From NCBI GenBank assembly GCA_019843655.1, contig JACDQD010000011.1, positions 5,374,604-5,438,603 of the forward strand: a stretch of 64,000 bases of DNA, written 5' to 3'. Below are positions 1-11,253 of the stretch, piece by piece. Every line of letters starts with the position of its first letter. The first letter of the stretch is position 1. Under the pieces are notes generated by a model. It ran no database searches. It was not told where the DNA came from and saw nothing but the letters and a program-made list of their open reading frames with translations. The translations under genes and the position numbers were made by a program. Origin of the DNA: Lethocerus indicus (lineage: Eukaryota; Arthropoda; Insecta; Hemiptera; Belostomatidae).

Positions 1-299
1 AAATATTGACAGTTCATTTGAAAATATTCCTTTCTAGGTTGGAATCAGCGGATATTAGATTTAGTCTAAAGCGAAACTTAGTGGGTACTAAACTAATATT
101 TATTTTGGAACTTCGGTTGCAATATAAATTCGGTTTGGATATGGCCGCTTATTAATCCTGGCGTCTATGCGAATGAAGACCACACATCTTTTTTTTCACT
201 GCTTCATTGTCACAACTGTAAATTACAACAAGAAACATTGTTTGGGCAGTACTAACAACAAGGAAACCATATTGGAGGAGAAACTCAACGGCTTTCCCA

Positions 300-320
300 C
301 TTTATTTATTTATTTATTAT
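300..320 (+). repeat. (TTTA)n short repeat
   Basis: Five tandem TTTA units in AT-rich intergenic sequence. Confidence 0.7.
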
Positions 321-3300
321 TTCTCTTACACATTTAAATCACGTGGACACTTCCTTTTCAAGCGTCGGTAAGGAACGTTTGGAATGTCGGAAGATGGAAT
401 GTTGGAAGAGGTGGGTGATTCGACCACATATCTAAAGGAGATTTTCAGAGCGGCTTCCACCCCCGAGGATGTACTAATAATGCTTTGGTCCGTGCGAGGG
501 TTGTTTCATGTTACATGACGGAGTTTAATTGTCCTGTATTTGGGTCGCATTTAATGTGAGTCAATGAGGAGGGGGTTGCCTTGTGGGGGGTTGCCAAACG
601 CTCAGACCGGTCTAGAATCCGGCGTCCGGCGGACTCGGTAATAGCGGGGGCGGCAATTGAATCCACAAGTGCGACTTCACGCTGCCACTACCAGATATCG
701 ATTGCCGACTCTGGCTTTGGCATGAATACCGGCCTACGTATAAGCCTGAGGGTATTTCGAATTACTGGGGCAGATAATTATTGTGAGTTAAATTGATAAT
801 ATGTACCGACGGACTCACCCTTTAATATGTTTAAACTTCATCCGAAATAAATTTACAAATATGTCAACCAACGAACTTCTCTCGTTGCCCCCCCCTCAAA
901 ACTAACGAACAAGAGCGTTAGTTTCATCACAGTCGAATTTTTCAACAGTTCAAATAATTTTACCTTAACTTTTCCTTTTACTGACGCGTGATGACTTTAG
1001 GCGGGTTGCGTATGGGTTAAGTACGCCACGATTGCAAGCTAATCCTCAATCCTGAAACGCCTCAACGTATATAAAACTGTGCAGTTAAAAGCAATGCGAT
1101 GTCTGCATTTCTCCTGTTGGCTTTACTGCATATTCGTTTGATTTAAAAACAAAATTATTTTATCCGACTCGTCAGCGTTGTCGCAACACATTACGAACGG
1201 TAGCCTCATCTACAGCCGTAATTGAACAAACAGCCCCATAACTCATAAACGAAACTTTGCTCGTTTGTAATTAGTCTAATGAAGATGTGTTACTTCTAGT
1301 TTGCTTCAGAAGTAATGAGGCATGAGAACACTTATTCCACTTTTATTTCGGATAGATCCACAAAAAAAGTTGGCCTAATGAAAATCGTTTTAATGGAAAA
1401 CGTGATACGGGTTTACTTACAAAAGGAAAAGAGGGATGAAATCTATTAAATGTTCTCGAAGAAGCGGAAAGAAAGGGCTTGGAAAGCACCTAAGAGTAGT
1501 GCCATTGCAAAGAGGATCATTTTTCAAATGATACTGATGGCAGTGTGACAATGGGCACTGTGAAGAGTCAACTTATCATCCCAAATTAAGAATAAGAAGA
1601 TGGAGGATTTAAATTTTCTTCCTTGTCACCTGGCGTGGGACGATAGTTTATGCCGACATTCTATAGTCGTCAAAAGTGGAACTAATAATCAGTATTATCA
1701 TATTTTTGTTATTTTTTATCATTGATAAATTTACACAAAATACTTCATAATATGTAGCAAAGATCAGTATTCAATCCAAGTTAATATACCTAAATATATA
1801 ATGGACCGTGAATGGTAGCTCTGTTTCTGACAAAAATGTTAAGTATTACTTAATGTATAATCTTCGAAACTCTTAATAATGGCCTAAAGCAAAAAACTGG
1901 CGAAAAACATCAAGGCACAGACGCTAGTTTGGGGAGTATTTAGGTAAAAACGTTTAATTACTCAAAGTAGGACACAGCTTTTTCTTGCGGTTTTCATCCA
2001 TTAATCACCACGGCCAATCTTATAACTTAAAGTCGATTTTACTGTAAGACAACGTTCGAATAAAAAGCTTGAAGGATCGTAACAATTTAAAATAAATTAA
2101 GGGCCATTCTCGGAGTTTTGATGATACGCAATACAATTGGATATAGGATTTAACTTATTGAGTCCCAGTGATCAAAAGGACTGGTATAATGCATACACAC
2201 ATATATATTGCCTTTTATTTAGAAATGTTTCATATGATTCTGACGATGAGGGAGACTAAATTTCGAAATATACCGGAAGCTTTCAAGGAAACTTTTCCGT
2301 TGCTCCACCCCACTTAAAATATCTGTTGCAGTTCGCGGATAAAACAGTGGCGGCCGATAGGGGTCCCTAAAGTGCGGTTCCGTGCACTCCCCGAAACGTG
2401 ACCGAAAACGTCGTTTCCGTGTCATTTATTTTTTGTAGCGTACCAAATAAAAACAAAAACACCACGCTAACATTTAACTCCCAGTCGGCGTTTTAACTCA
2501 AGTTCCGCAATACCGTTTCACAACGTGGCCGAGTCCATTAAACCGGTCTGCTGGGGGTTTATCTCAAATAAAGAGTTGCGAAAATAACTGAAATAATTTT
2601 CAATAAATTTAAAAAGAACAACAACATACAAATAAAACCATTAAGCTCTAGATTGGTAGGCCGACATTGTCCGAGTAGTCCACCGCTTCCATGAAATGGC
2701 AATGTCGGGATTTTCAACAAAGCTGTAATTAGCAGGAAAGAATAGCATAGCAAGCACCTCTGTAAACGTTATCTAGTTATCCATATACCTAGGGATAATC
2801 TCAAGATATTTAGAAAGACAAGAAACTAAATAACGGTGGTCGCACTAATGGCTTAAGTTGAATAACTTTTCAAAAACGTTGCCAGTTTTTACATCAAGTA
2901 GGCCTTGAAGAAAGTTAAAAAATGATTTAGAAGTTTGCCGATATCTCGGTCCTGAGAATATTGAAAAATTGATAAATAATAACGGGGAGTTTTAATATTA
3001 TGGCGCGGAAACCATTACGCCCAAGTAGTTAATCTAGTACTGAACAATACCAAATAACTATTACTTTTGCAACTGTAATGTGAAAAACTATTGTTGTAAT
3101 TAGTTTTAGGACCACTGTGAACAGATATATAGATCTGCATTTGTAATATTTCTATGAACACCTACTACGAAACTAACGTTGACTTATAGACTCCCTGTTC
3201 CTTTAGCTCGAATTAACTGTCGGCACGATAAATCTAAAATTGAATATTCACTACGTCCTAAATAATTGGTGTATGCCTCGATAATCACAGAATATACGAA

Positions 3301-5920
3301 ATAATATTCGGAATTAAAGCGAAATTTCCCTGTTTTCCAATTGAAAATTCTCAGGATGAAATTGCGCCCCCGGTTGTTTCAAGGAGGGTTGAACGCCCGC
3401 TACACGATTATCGCCGCAACTTGCAGTTCCCTCCAGCTCCTAACTCTGCAATTAGCCCGTCGGCAGTAATTTATTCCAGGTTCAATAAATAATAATCGGT
3501 TTTTATGGTAAAAGAATTGAAAAAAGGAACCTCGAGTTCTTCAACTTTATGAACCTCAGGTACAGCATCCGGGGAAAAACATACTCAGATGCACAGAACA
3601 GTCTGTCAGAGTACGATAAATCTACCGGTTTTTTAAATGTCAATAATTCCACTGCGGATTGCTCCCACCTAAAAGTGCAATTTTAATGGAGGACTCTCCT
3701 AAATACAATTGGTATTGAAAACATTTAGGATAAACGGAAAATATTTAGCTCAAAATTTCGGAAGGACAAAAATAAAATGAACTGCGTAAGCCATTTCCCG
3801 TATGTAATTTTATACATCAAATCAAAGCTGAAAGGATCCCGGCGGGTTTGCATTATGCATGAATTTAAATTCCAATCTAGGGCCCCTTTCATAGCGCAGT
3901 GCGAAATAAATCACAAACACGTTCTCAAGCTTCGGGCCACGTTTATTGCTTCAGCGAAGGGCAGAGAGAAATGCGCCTTTCTGGGGGGGGCGGGGGGATT
4001 TTCAATATTTTATTTTCAGTTCGGAAATTCGCGAGAAGACGCCGAAGAAAATTCTCATTACTCTCTGAGATCGTACGGTCTGGTCTGCGGTAACATGTCT
4101 ACGCGACTGATCTACTGAAGAAAGCTAGTTAAGATCGTTAAAATCGAAATAACGTATTTTATATGTGAGATTTAAAAACTGTAAGAAATTTTCAGAATTA
4201 ATCTACGTTAACAGATAAGTGTTCGCGAACAGAATTTAAGAATAATAAATTCTAGTTGAGCCTATATTGTTTTCAATTATATTATTGTTTGTAAATAAAT
4301 AACTGGAGGTATTGTCTTATTATTCGCTGATATGTTCATATTTAAAAAAGATAATTTTTCGGCGACCTGATATTCCATCTGTTTCTTCATTAATAGAGTG
4401 GAACACATTACCTGTAGATTTACGTTAAGAGATATTTAACTTGCAACCCCGCATTATACGATATGGGCTGTTCTGTATACTGCGATATTTTTCATCACTT
4501 CTGGTGATTTCATGCTACAACAAATTTTCCCCGGACGATTGATTGAAGCCGCCAGAAAACAAGGACCGCTCGAAAATTAATTTGCGTTCGATTGAAGCTT
4601 CACAGTTGGGCGAAATTAATTTCACAAAGTGCGACCGCGTTGAAACGTTGAAACTCACGCGACGTGCGTCACGGCAAAGCGGGCTGATTAAACCGGAAAA
4701 TTAATATAGATTCTAATACAAATGAGAAACCGCCCACGCACAGACTTTTACGTACCGATATTTTTGGGACAGTTCTATCTTGGCTTCACAACAGCAACGG
4801 GGGAAATGGGAACGGGAACGATTTCGCGCCGTATCTCACTTAGGGAAGCGCATAAAAGTCCCCGGGCTTTTAGGGATACACGGCTGGTAAACCCGACGGT
4901 GGCGCGGGCAGTTGGAGCACACGGGGGCCGTTTAAAATTTAAGCTCGGGCCACCGAATAAAGTACAAGCATACTTTACAACCGGCTGATTTGGCTATGAA
5001 AGTCTCGTTGGGGGGAGATATGAGCGTTGCGTGCATGCGCTCGTTATGAGGGTAATTCAAGCCGCCGGCAGATACTGTGGCATAACATTCATTCTGGTAC
5101 TTTTTGGAAGGGCCATTTTATTTTATTGCCTTGCATCAAGCCAGGCAAATAATATAAATACTTATTATAAATATACATTCAAATAAATAAATGTGTATTG
5201 GTATATATTTGTTTACCGACGGATCTTACGGTAGGTATGGTAAAAGTAAACCATTTAAAAATATTGGGGCCTTCCCAACCCTACCTAATTAAGCGTGACT
5301 CATTTAAGAGGCGATGGATGTGTTTGGAACAGCATCAATATTGCAATTCTCTGAATCCACCCTCTTATTTGGCTTAAACATCACAGGAGCTTTGTCCAGG
5401 AGAGTAAAGGCAAAAGGATATATAAAACGGGGCAGCGGAATTTCGTAATTATGATCCTCGCCCTTCTTTCTTGCCGCTTTCATTATGTTTTTCAGGCCTA
5501 TGTTTTTAAACCCCTTAAACACAGCTCGAGCTTTTCCCCAGACATTCCCAACTCCTAAATTATGCTCGTGTATCAGTAACAAATTTAATCCACAAAGCGT
5601 AAACCTATATTGGGGGCCTTCGCGGGGTAAAACTAATGTGTACAATGGGAATGCCTAAGTGCTAAAAAAAACGAATTTTCTGTCACAGAAAAATGGGAGA
5701 CTAATTTATATATTTAATAGGTAACATTGAGTCCTTTACAATTATTAAGTAATTAAACGATACACGTCCTATCATTGAAATATTTTTTTCAACACCCAAG
5801 ATTAAAAGGTTATTCGTAAAGTAATCATATCCGGCTTTAATTACTACTACGAAACAATGTTTAATCACTGCCACCTATTAAGAAACTAACATAAAGGTTA
5901 TTAATATAGGAGGAGATTGG
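321..5920. other. No gene recognised
   Basis: AT-rich sequence with short ORFs only (maximum 113 codons at 3777-4118 + and 5304-5645 -). None shows a domain I recognise. A G-run pair (8 and 6 G) lies at 3983-3997. The ORF at 4722-4988 lies in a GC-richer patch with no family signature. Confidence 0.6.
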
Positions 5921-5989
5921 AGCGAGGCATAGCTTAGTGGTTAGAGCCGCTCTGCTATAAATGCGTCGACCCGTGAATTTTCATTCGCC
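5921..5989 (+). repeat. Decayed tRNA-like sequence or tRNA-derived SINE head
   Basis: GCGAGGCATAGCTTAGTGG followed by TTAGAGCC contains a perfect pol III A box (TAGCTTAGTGG, 5930-5940) in the context of a tRNA D arm. At the correct spacing (about 5972-5982) the expected B box GGTTCGANTCC is only weakly matched, and no clean cloverleaf or anticodon loop can be drawn. It is best read as a tRNA pseudogene or the head of an old tRNA-derived SINE. A chance A box is possible. Confidence 0.35.
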
Positions 5990-8269
5990 CACTAATTTGA
6001 GTTATTGCAGAAACTGTTAGAGCGGTTGCGTGTACAGAACTGATTAGAGTTAAAATACACATTCTTTACAAACAATATATTGCGATTACTGCGATGAATT
6101 TCAATGGTGTTAACAATACTAATTGATTATTATACTATGACCCAGGATATTAATTCACGAGCTGAAGTTGATTTGAAATTTTAAACAACAATTTCAAATA
6201 TGAAATTAATTCTAATTATAAAGCACAATATCTATTGTTAATTACACATAGATGGGTTCGTTTTTTTTATAACGCTCAAATAAATAAACAAGTTTTTGAA
6301 TACTGTTCAGGAAAAATCCAATTTTCTATTTGTAGTAAAAACAGGAGAAAATGCAACGCTTCGGTTTGGTCGATGGCAAATGAAAATGAATGGAGAGGAA
6401 ATTGAACGATTCCATTTGTTCCGGGAGTATTTCATTGCGGCAATTAATTATTATCTCCTGGATTTATTAGTTCTGTCGGTCCCAACCGGGATTATGGAGT
6501 ATTAACCCTACAATCGCCCCTAAATCGAAATGGGGCCGCGTTACCTGAATCCACCATAATTTGGTACCCCGGAGGGATTCGGGCATTTTTAGGATCGGTT
6601 CGTACAATTCATCGAAGCGACAGATATTCAAATGTATCAATTTTACACTGATTAAAATTAATCTAAATCGATCTATTAAAAACTGTGGAGAAACTCTGAA
6701 TGTCCCTCTCAGTACAAATAATTAGAATTTTTGTATTAGGATTATGGATGTATTAGTTTTTACCTATGATATTACTTCAAGTGGAACACTCCTCGAAAGT
6801 AGCGACGGCCGTTTTGGAACTCCAGCCAACAATTATTCAAATTAGTAGCGGAGAGTTTAAAAAAAATTTAATTTTAATTATATAAAACGGATAAAAATAA
6901 GGTGGAGGCCGACGTCTTATCAGTTGGCTGTTTAAAGCTGCTTTAAATGGGAAGATTTTCGGCCAATAAATTCGGCCTATTATTTAAATGCGGGAAATTC
7001 AAGAAGGCCCTGGGATCCAATTAACCGCGGGCTCCCGGGTGGGGAAAATTGGGGAAGCGAGAGAAAACATTGAGAAAAGTGGAACAAGCGCAATTACCTT
7101 TTCCTCGGATGGGGGATGGGGCCCGGCGACTGAGCTCCACAGTTTTTTTTTGTTTATTTAATTCCCAAATCCGGGCTGTTGTCCGAGTTTGAAATGGTTT
7201 ACGAATCCGGGCACCCGGTTTCAAGGGGGTGCCGTTTTGTTCCCGACCTACTTCACTGAAATCTCGAGCGAGAGAAAAAAAAAACCAATTTCAATCGGGT
7301 TATTCCTCCCTTTGGTCTGAAGAAATGGGAACTTAATAGGCCGAATTGGGGCTTTTACAGGGATCTGAGCCCGGCTGCAATTCACGCAATATCGAAGATT
7401 CTACCGACGGTACTTTGTTCCACAGAGGGTCTGAACTTATCAAAGTAATAATTAGTAGTTTCAGTTTATAATTATTCTAAATTGCGTTTAGTACAGGATA
7501 CGGCAATTGATCACCGGTATTCCCCACTAAGTTATCTTTTTTACATCGTTCATTTCCAGTACTTATGAATATAATTTCACAGAATCATAGGTTGAGGAGC
7601 GCAAGGTTTTGTAACATTACCACTCTTACGATGACAGTGTTTAGAGATTACAGACAGTAGGTTTCTTCCGTGCCTCGCTGAATGGGTTCGCACTGGCTGA
7701 ATGGGGAGATGATGGGGATTTATCTCGTCTTTATAGATTAAAATCACTAATTTCTTCAAATAACGCCGATTACAAAAGTTATTAAAGCTTCTTTATTTGC
7801 GAAGACCATCTGGGATGTCGAAATCGAATTTATTTCATCTTCGGATGAACAGCCGAGAGTTTGTTTATTTGGTGGCCGGATCGGTCAATGTATTTCAAGT
7901 TTGTTAATGCCAATCTGAGAAATCACAAGTTTTGGTTTTGGACCGCAGGCAATTGGTCTTTGAGCGTTTGCGAACCGGAAAATTGAAAGAAGACGACGGC
8001 CAAATTGGGGATTTCCTTTGTAAACGCAAATGAAATGAGCCCTTCGCACAATGGTCGGGGGAGGGGGAATCGATGTTTGTCCAAAACACAGGCCTCCAGG
8101 ATTCATTTTGCCCCGACTTTATAATTCCCCTGTGAAGGGAATATGGAAAAACGGTTTTGAAAAGGAATATAAAGAATGTTCCTATAAAGTATATAAAGAG
8201 TAATGTATATCACGTTAGTTTTAGCTGAAATCAAGAAAAAGCGATCGATGCCTGAATCGCGTCAAGTCC

Positions 8270-8285
8270 GTCGGCCTTCGCCGAC
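8270..8285. other. GC-rich hairpin
   Basis: GTCGGC, loop CTTC, GCCGAC forms a perfect 6 bp stem in an otherwise AT-rich area. Its function is unknown. Confidence 0.35.
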
Positions 8286-8464
8286 TTGTTTTGCGGTAAT
8301 TCTGAAGAATATTTTTTAAATTTTTAACTTAGTTTTTTGTCAATTCGCGGACACGCGACGTCCTCATGAAAGCGCGATTGGTCATGTCCACCGGCCCCGA
8401 GACCCAGTGCCGATTATATTCGGCCTTCTCCTCTTTACACTTGTCCTGTTTACTATACGTTCAT

Positions 8465-8543
8465 TGATACACAGTGCGAAGTGTATCGTCACTTATTATA
8501 CTTAGGCGATACAATTAATAACTATTTCACTGTATCGTTTTGC
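8465..8543. repeat. Cluster of four GATACA-type inverted motifs
   Basis: GATACAC and GTGTATC face each other at 8465-8486, and CGATACA and TGTATCG at 8507-8540. The two small palindromes share the same core. They could be protein-binding sites or remnants of a palindromic repeat. Confidence 0.3.
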
Positions 8544-9384
8544 GGTATATAGGTATTTTTACTTATTTATTATATTAATTATTTTTGCGATAAAATAAGC
8601 ATTTTCAGGCCGAAAAATTTGAAACAGTATAAAAGATATTGATTAAAACATATTCAATGAATATGAAACCGAAATAAAATACGTAGCAGACAAAGACTCG
8701 CACGTACGGAAAGCGCAGCTGCAGACGCTGAATTGTCAATATTAGTGTGGGGAAGATATTATAAAGCCTTATGGTGTATATAAATAATGAAATAAATATA
8801 AGGCCACTACTTGGAGGATTTTTTCTAGACCAGTCGAGGGAATAAATCAGCCTAGCGGTCCCCTGGGTAACCCCCTAGCGCTGGAAGGTGCTTAATATCC
8901 TAGCCAGTAGGAATGAAATACCTTCTAAAAGTGTCAGGAGCATACTACGGAAATTGAAAAAAATAAATAAATCCGCAAACTTTAATCCGAGAACCTTAGC
9001 TCCTGTGTACAGCAGAAAAAGCATAAGCGACTCCGGCGCCTCTTTCGCGAGAATCCCGCGCCTCCACGGGCCAATATTTGACTAGCAAAATGTACAAGAC
9101 ACTTTTTTGAATGTAAGTGATGTAAAATCCTTATGGGGTGACACCCGGGCACGTCATCATCGTTTTTAGATTCATTCCAGAGATATGGATTTTCGCTAAT
9201 CTCCGCCCCAATCTTTATTCCCACTTGGAGGGTCATAAACCTCTTAAGGGAAAATTTCGCTGTTAAATTTCGGTCTCGGATTTCGTTTCCGCCGATAAAT
9301 AGGCAAAATGAATTCGGAAAAAAACGGGCCGGTACTGTATTAAGACGTCGGGTTGAACAAACTCCCAGTCTGTAATGGCTTTCA

Positions 9385-9459
9385 TTGAAATGGCCGCTGA
9401 ATGAAAGTTTGTTTAATCGCCCGCTTACAAACCTTCCTCATTCAGCGGCTTGGTTTCAA
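9385..9459. other. Long imperfect hairpin, pre-miRNA-like size
   Basis: The left arm (9385-9412) runs from TTGAAATGGCCGCTGAATGA to GTTTGT, and the right arm (9427-9459) from ACAAACC through TCATTCAGCGGC to GGTTTCAA. They pair over nearly their whole length with a few mismatches and bulges around a 14-base loop. Total length is 75 bases. It matches no insect miRNA I know. It could also be the remnant of a palindromic transposon. Confidence 0.4.
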
Positions 9460-11088
9460 GGGCGTTGTTAATTTTCTAATAATATATTTCAAACATTCAG
9501 AATATTAACGATAGGCTCATTTTTCATTCTTCATTATTCCCTATTAATTGCAGTAGGACTGTTTTCAATTCGCTAAGATTTCGGTTTCATCTCTCCCAAA
9601 ACCATAATATCAGGTAATTTGACTCCATCATAATTTGACATCATAATAGCCGGATATGATTTAACAGACCTGGAGACCGTTTAAAAATTCCAATCACATT
9701 GATTTCCGCGTTGATGTTGGGGGGACATAATAATTGAGAAGTCGGGAAATTCACGGGTGGGCGGAGAGGGATTTAACTAAGAACGACCATAAGCAAACCG
9801 AACGTAGTAAAAGTCATCAAAACGTGACAGGGAATGCTTATTGCCATGCTAATAAGTACGGAAGACCTTCCCAAGAGAATTGAAATATGGCCAGGAAGAG
9901 TCTAAATGAAACAACCATCTGATTTCTGATGCGACTGGAGAACATATTGTACATAGAGATAATGTATTGCAGAATTGAGAAAAATAAGATAGTTATAATC
10001 GAACATTCTGAACATTGTGAGAAAAAAGGCAGTATGTGAGAACAAAATTAATATGGAAAATATGCAAGACTGGGGTTTGCAGTTTAAAATCTTTACCGGA
10101 TATAATTTATAGAGCGAGGCCGGGATGAACCACGGCCTCTTTAGTATGCAAATAAGTAGGGGGAAGATTAACTGGGGTGATATTACACAATTACCACAAT
10201 TTAAACCTTTATATACAACCCTGGAATATTTGGAAGAAGAATGGGCCATTTGTAGATTGCTATTTTTAGTAATATTTTAGGAGTCAATTGATGAAACAAC
10301 TGTAAACAATCGACATAAATTTTCACTGAGAGGCTTATTTTTCTTCTGATAAAGATCAGAAAACGTGGAATAAAGATTCCATACGGTTTATTGGTTTTTG
10401 ACAAACGGCCGGAAACGATCTAGTACCAGACCAAATATTTTGATCGATAAAACTGAACGAATTAATTGTACTTAATTGATGTAATGTGGAAAATAAAAAT
10501 TAGTGCGCGAACGATAACATACCAGATGCGATGACGGAAAATACAGCCTATTAAAAAGCTATCAATGTCCTTTAGTAATTGGGCTCTGAGATTTCAACGT
10601 TTTAATTGCTTACAGATCCGACAGATTGCGTCGTAAGTTTGAAATGATACAAAATTAAATATGGCCGGAGATAATTGTAATGATTGGGAATTTTCTAAAA
10701 ATGTTCAAATTATGAAATATCATGTACTTGTAATTAATGTAACTGTAATTATTACACGATACCAGATAAAATACGTTCACCTGTGTCTTTGAAGTGTTCA
10801 AAGTTAACTACATTTTAAACGTCCTACAGTATTAGTCCAAGTCCCTCAAATTACAACAGTAATTCCGGCGAATTAAACTAAAATTATATCGGACCTTTCG
10901 TTCATTAAAAGTTCCCCTAGCGAACTATCCGGGACTCGATAAAAATATAAAACCCGAGAGGCGCGGTGGTTTATTATTAAATGTAGGATCGGCCGGGGGG
11001 GCCCTATATGGCCGTAGAAAAGTTTCGGAGGGTGAGATTGTACTTTTTCCTTATCCCCGGGTTCTGTTCGAAAATTTAATTTTCCCAG

Positions 11089-11253
11089 AAGTTATGTTCC
11101 ACAACAGGAGAACTTGTAACCAGTGGTTTATTAGCGAAGTCCTGAAAGAACTAATAACTGAACATGATTCTCCCGCTACAGTTATTCCAGTGGAGAACCT
11201 AATTATTGATGATACTTCTGTAATAACTTACAGCGAACCCGTTTCTAATAAAT
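11089..11253 (+). CDS. Orphan exon-like ORF, unknown product
   Basis: A T-rich stretch ending in TTTTCCCAG (acceptor at 11087-11088) is followed by an open frame of 54 codons and a consensus GTGAGT donor at 11254. The translation starts VMFHNRRTCNQWFISEVLKE, contains VENLIIDD and ends TYSEPVSNK. It is mixed and charged, and does not look like low-complexity shadow coding. Upstream phase would be 1, downstream phase 1. I do not recognise the protein, and no partner exon was found nearby. It could be an exon of a neighbouring gene, a terminal or alternative exon, or a coincidence of splice-like sites. Confidence 0.25.

Larger units (their letters stand above)
5990..11088. other. No gene recognised; hairpins noted separately
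   Basis: Apart from the hairpins at 8.27, 8.47 and 9.39 kb the sequence is featureless AT-rich DNA with GC-richer patches near 7.0-7.3 kb. The ORFs (maximum 115 codons, 9902-10249 -) have no recognisable content. Confidence 0.6.

Noticed and set aside
606..615. AGACCGGTCT palindrome resembling part of the SINE-like core
   Set aside because: The match is limited to about ten bases and the flanks do not align with the family.
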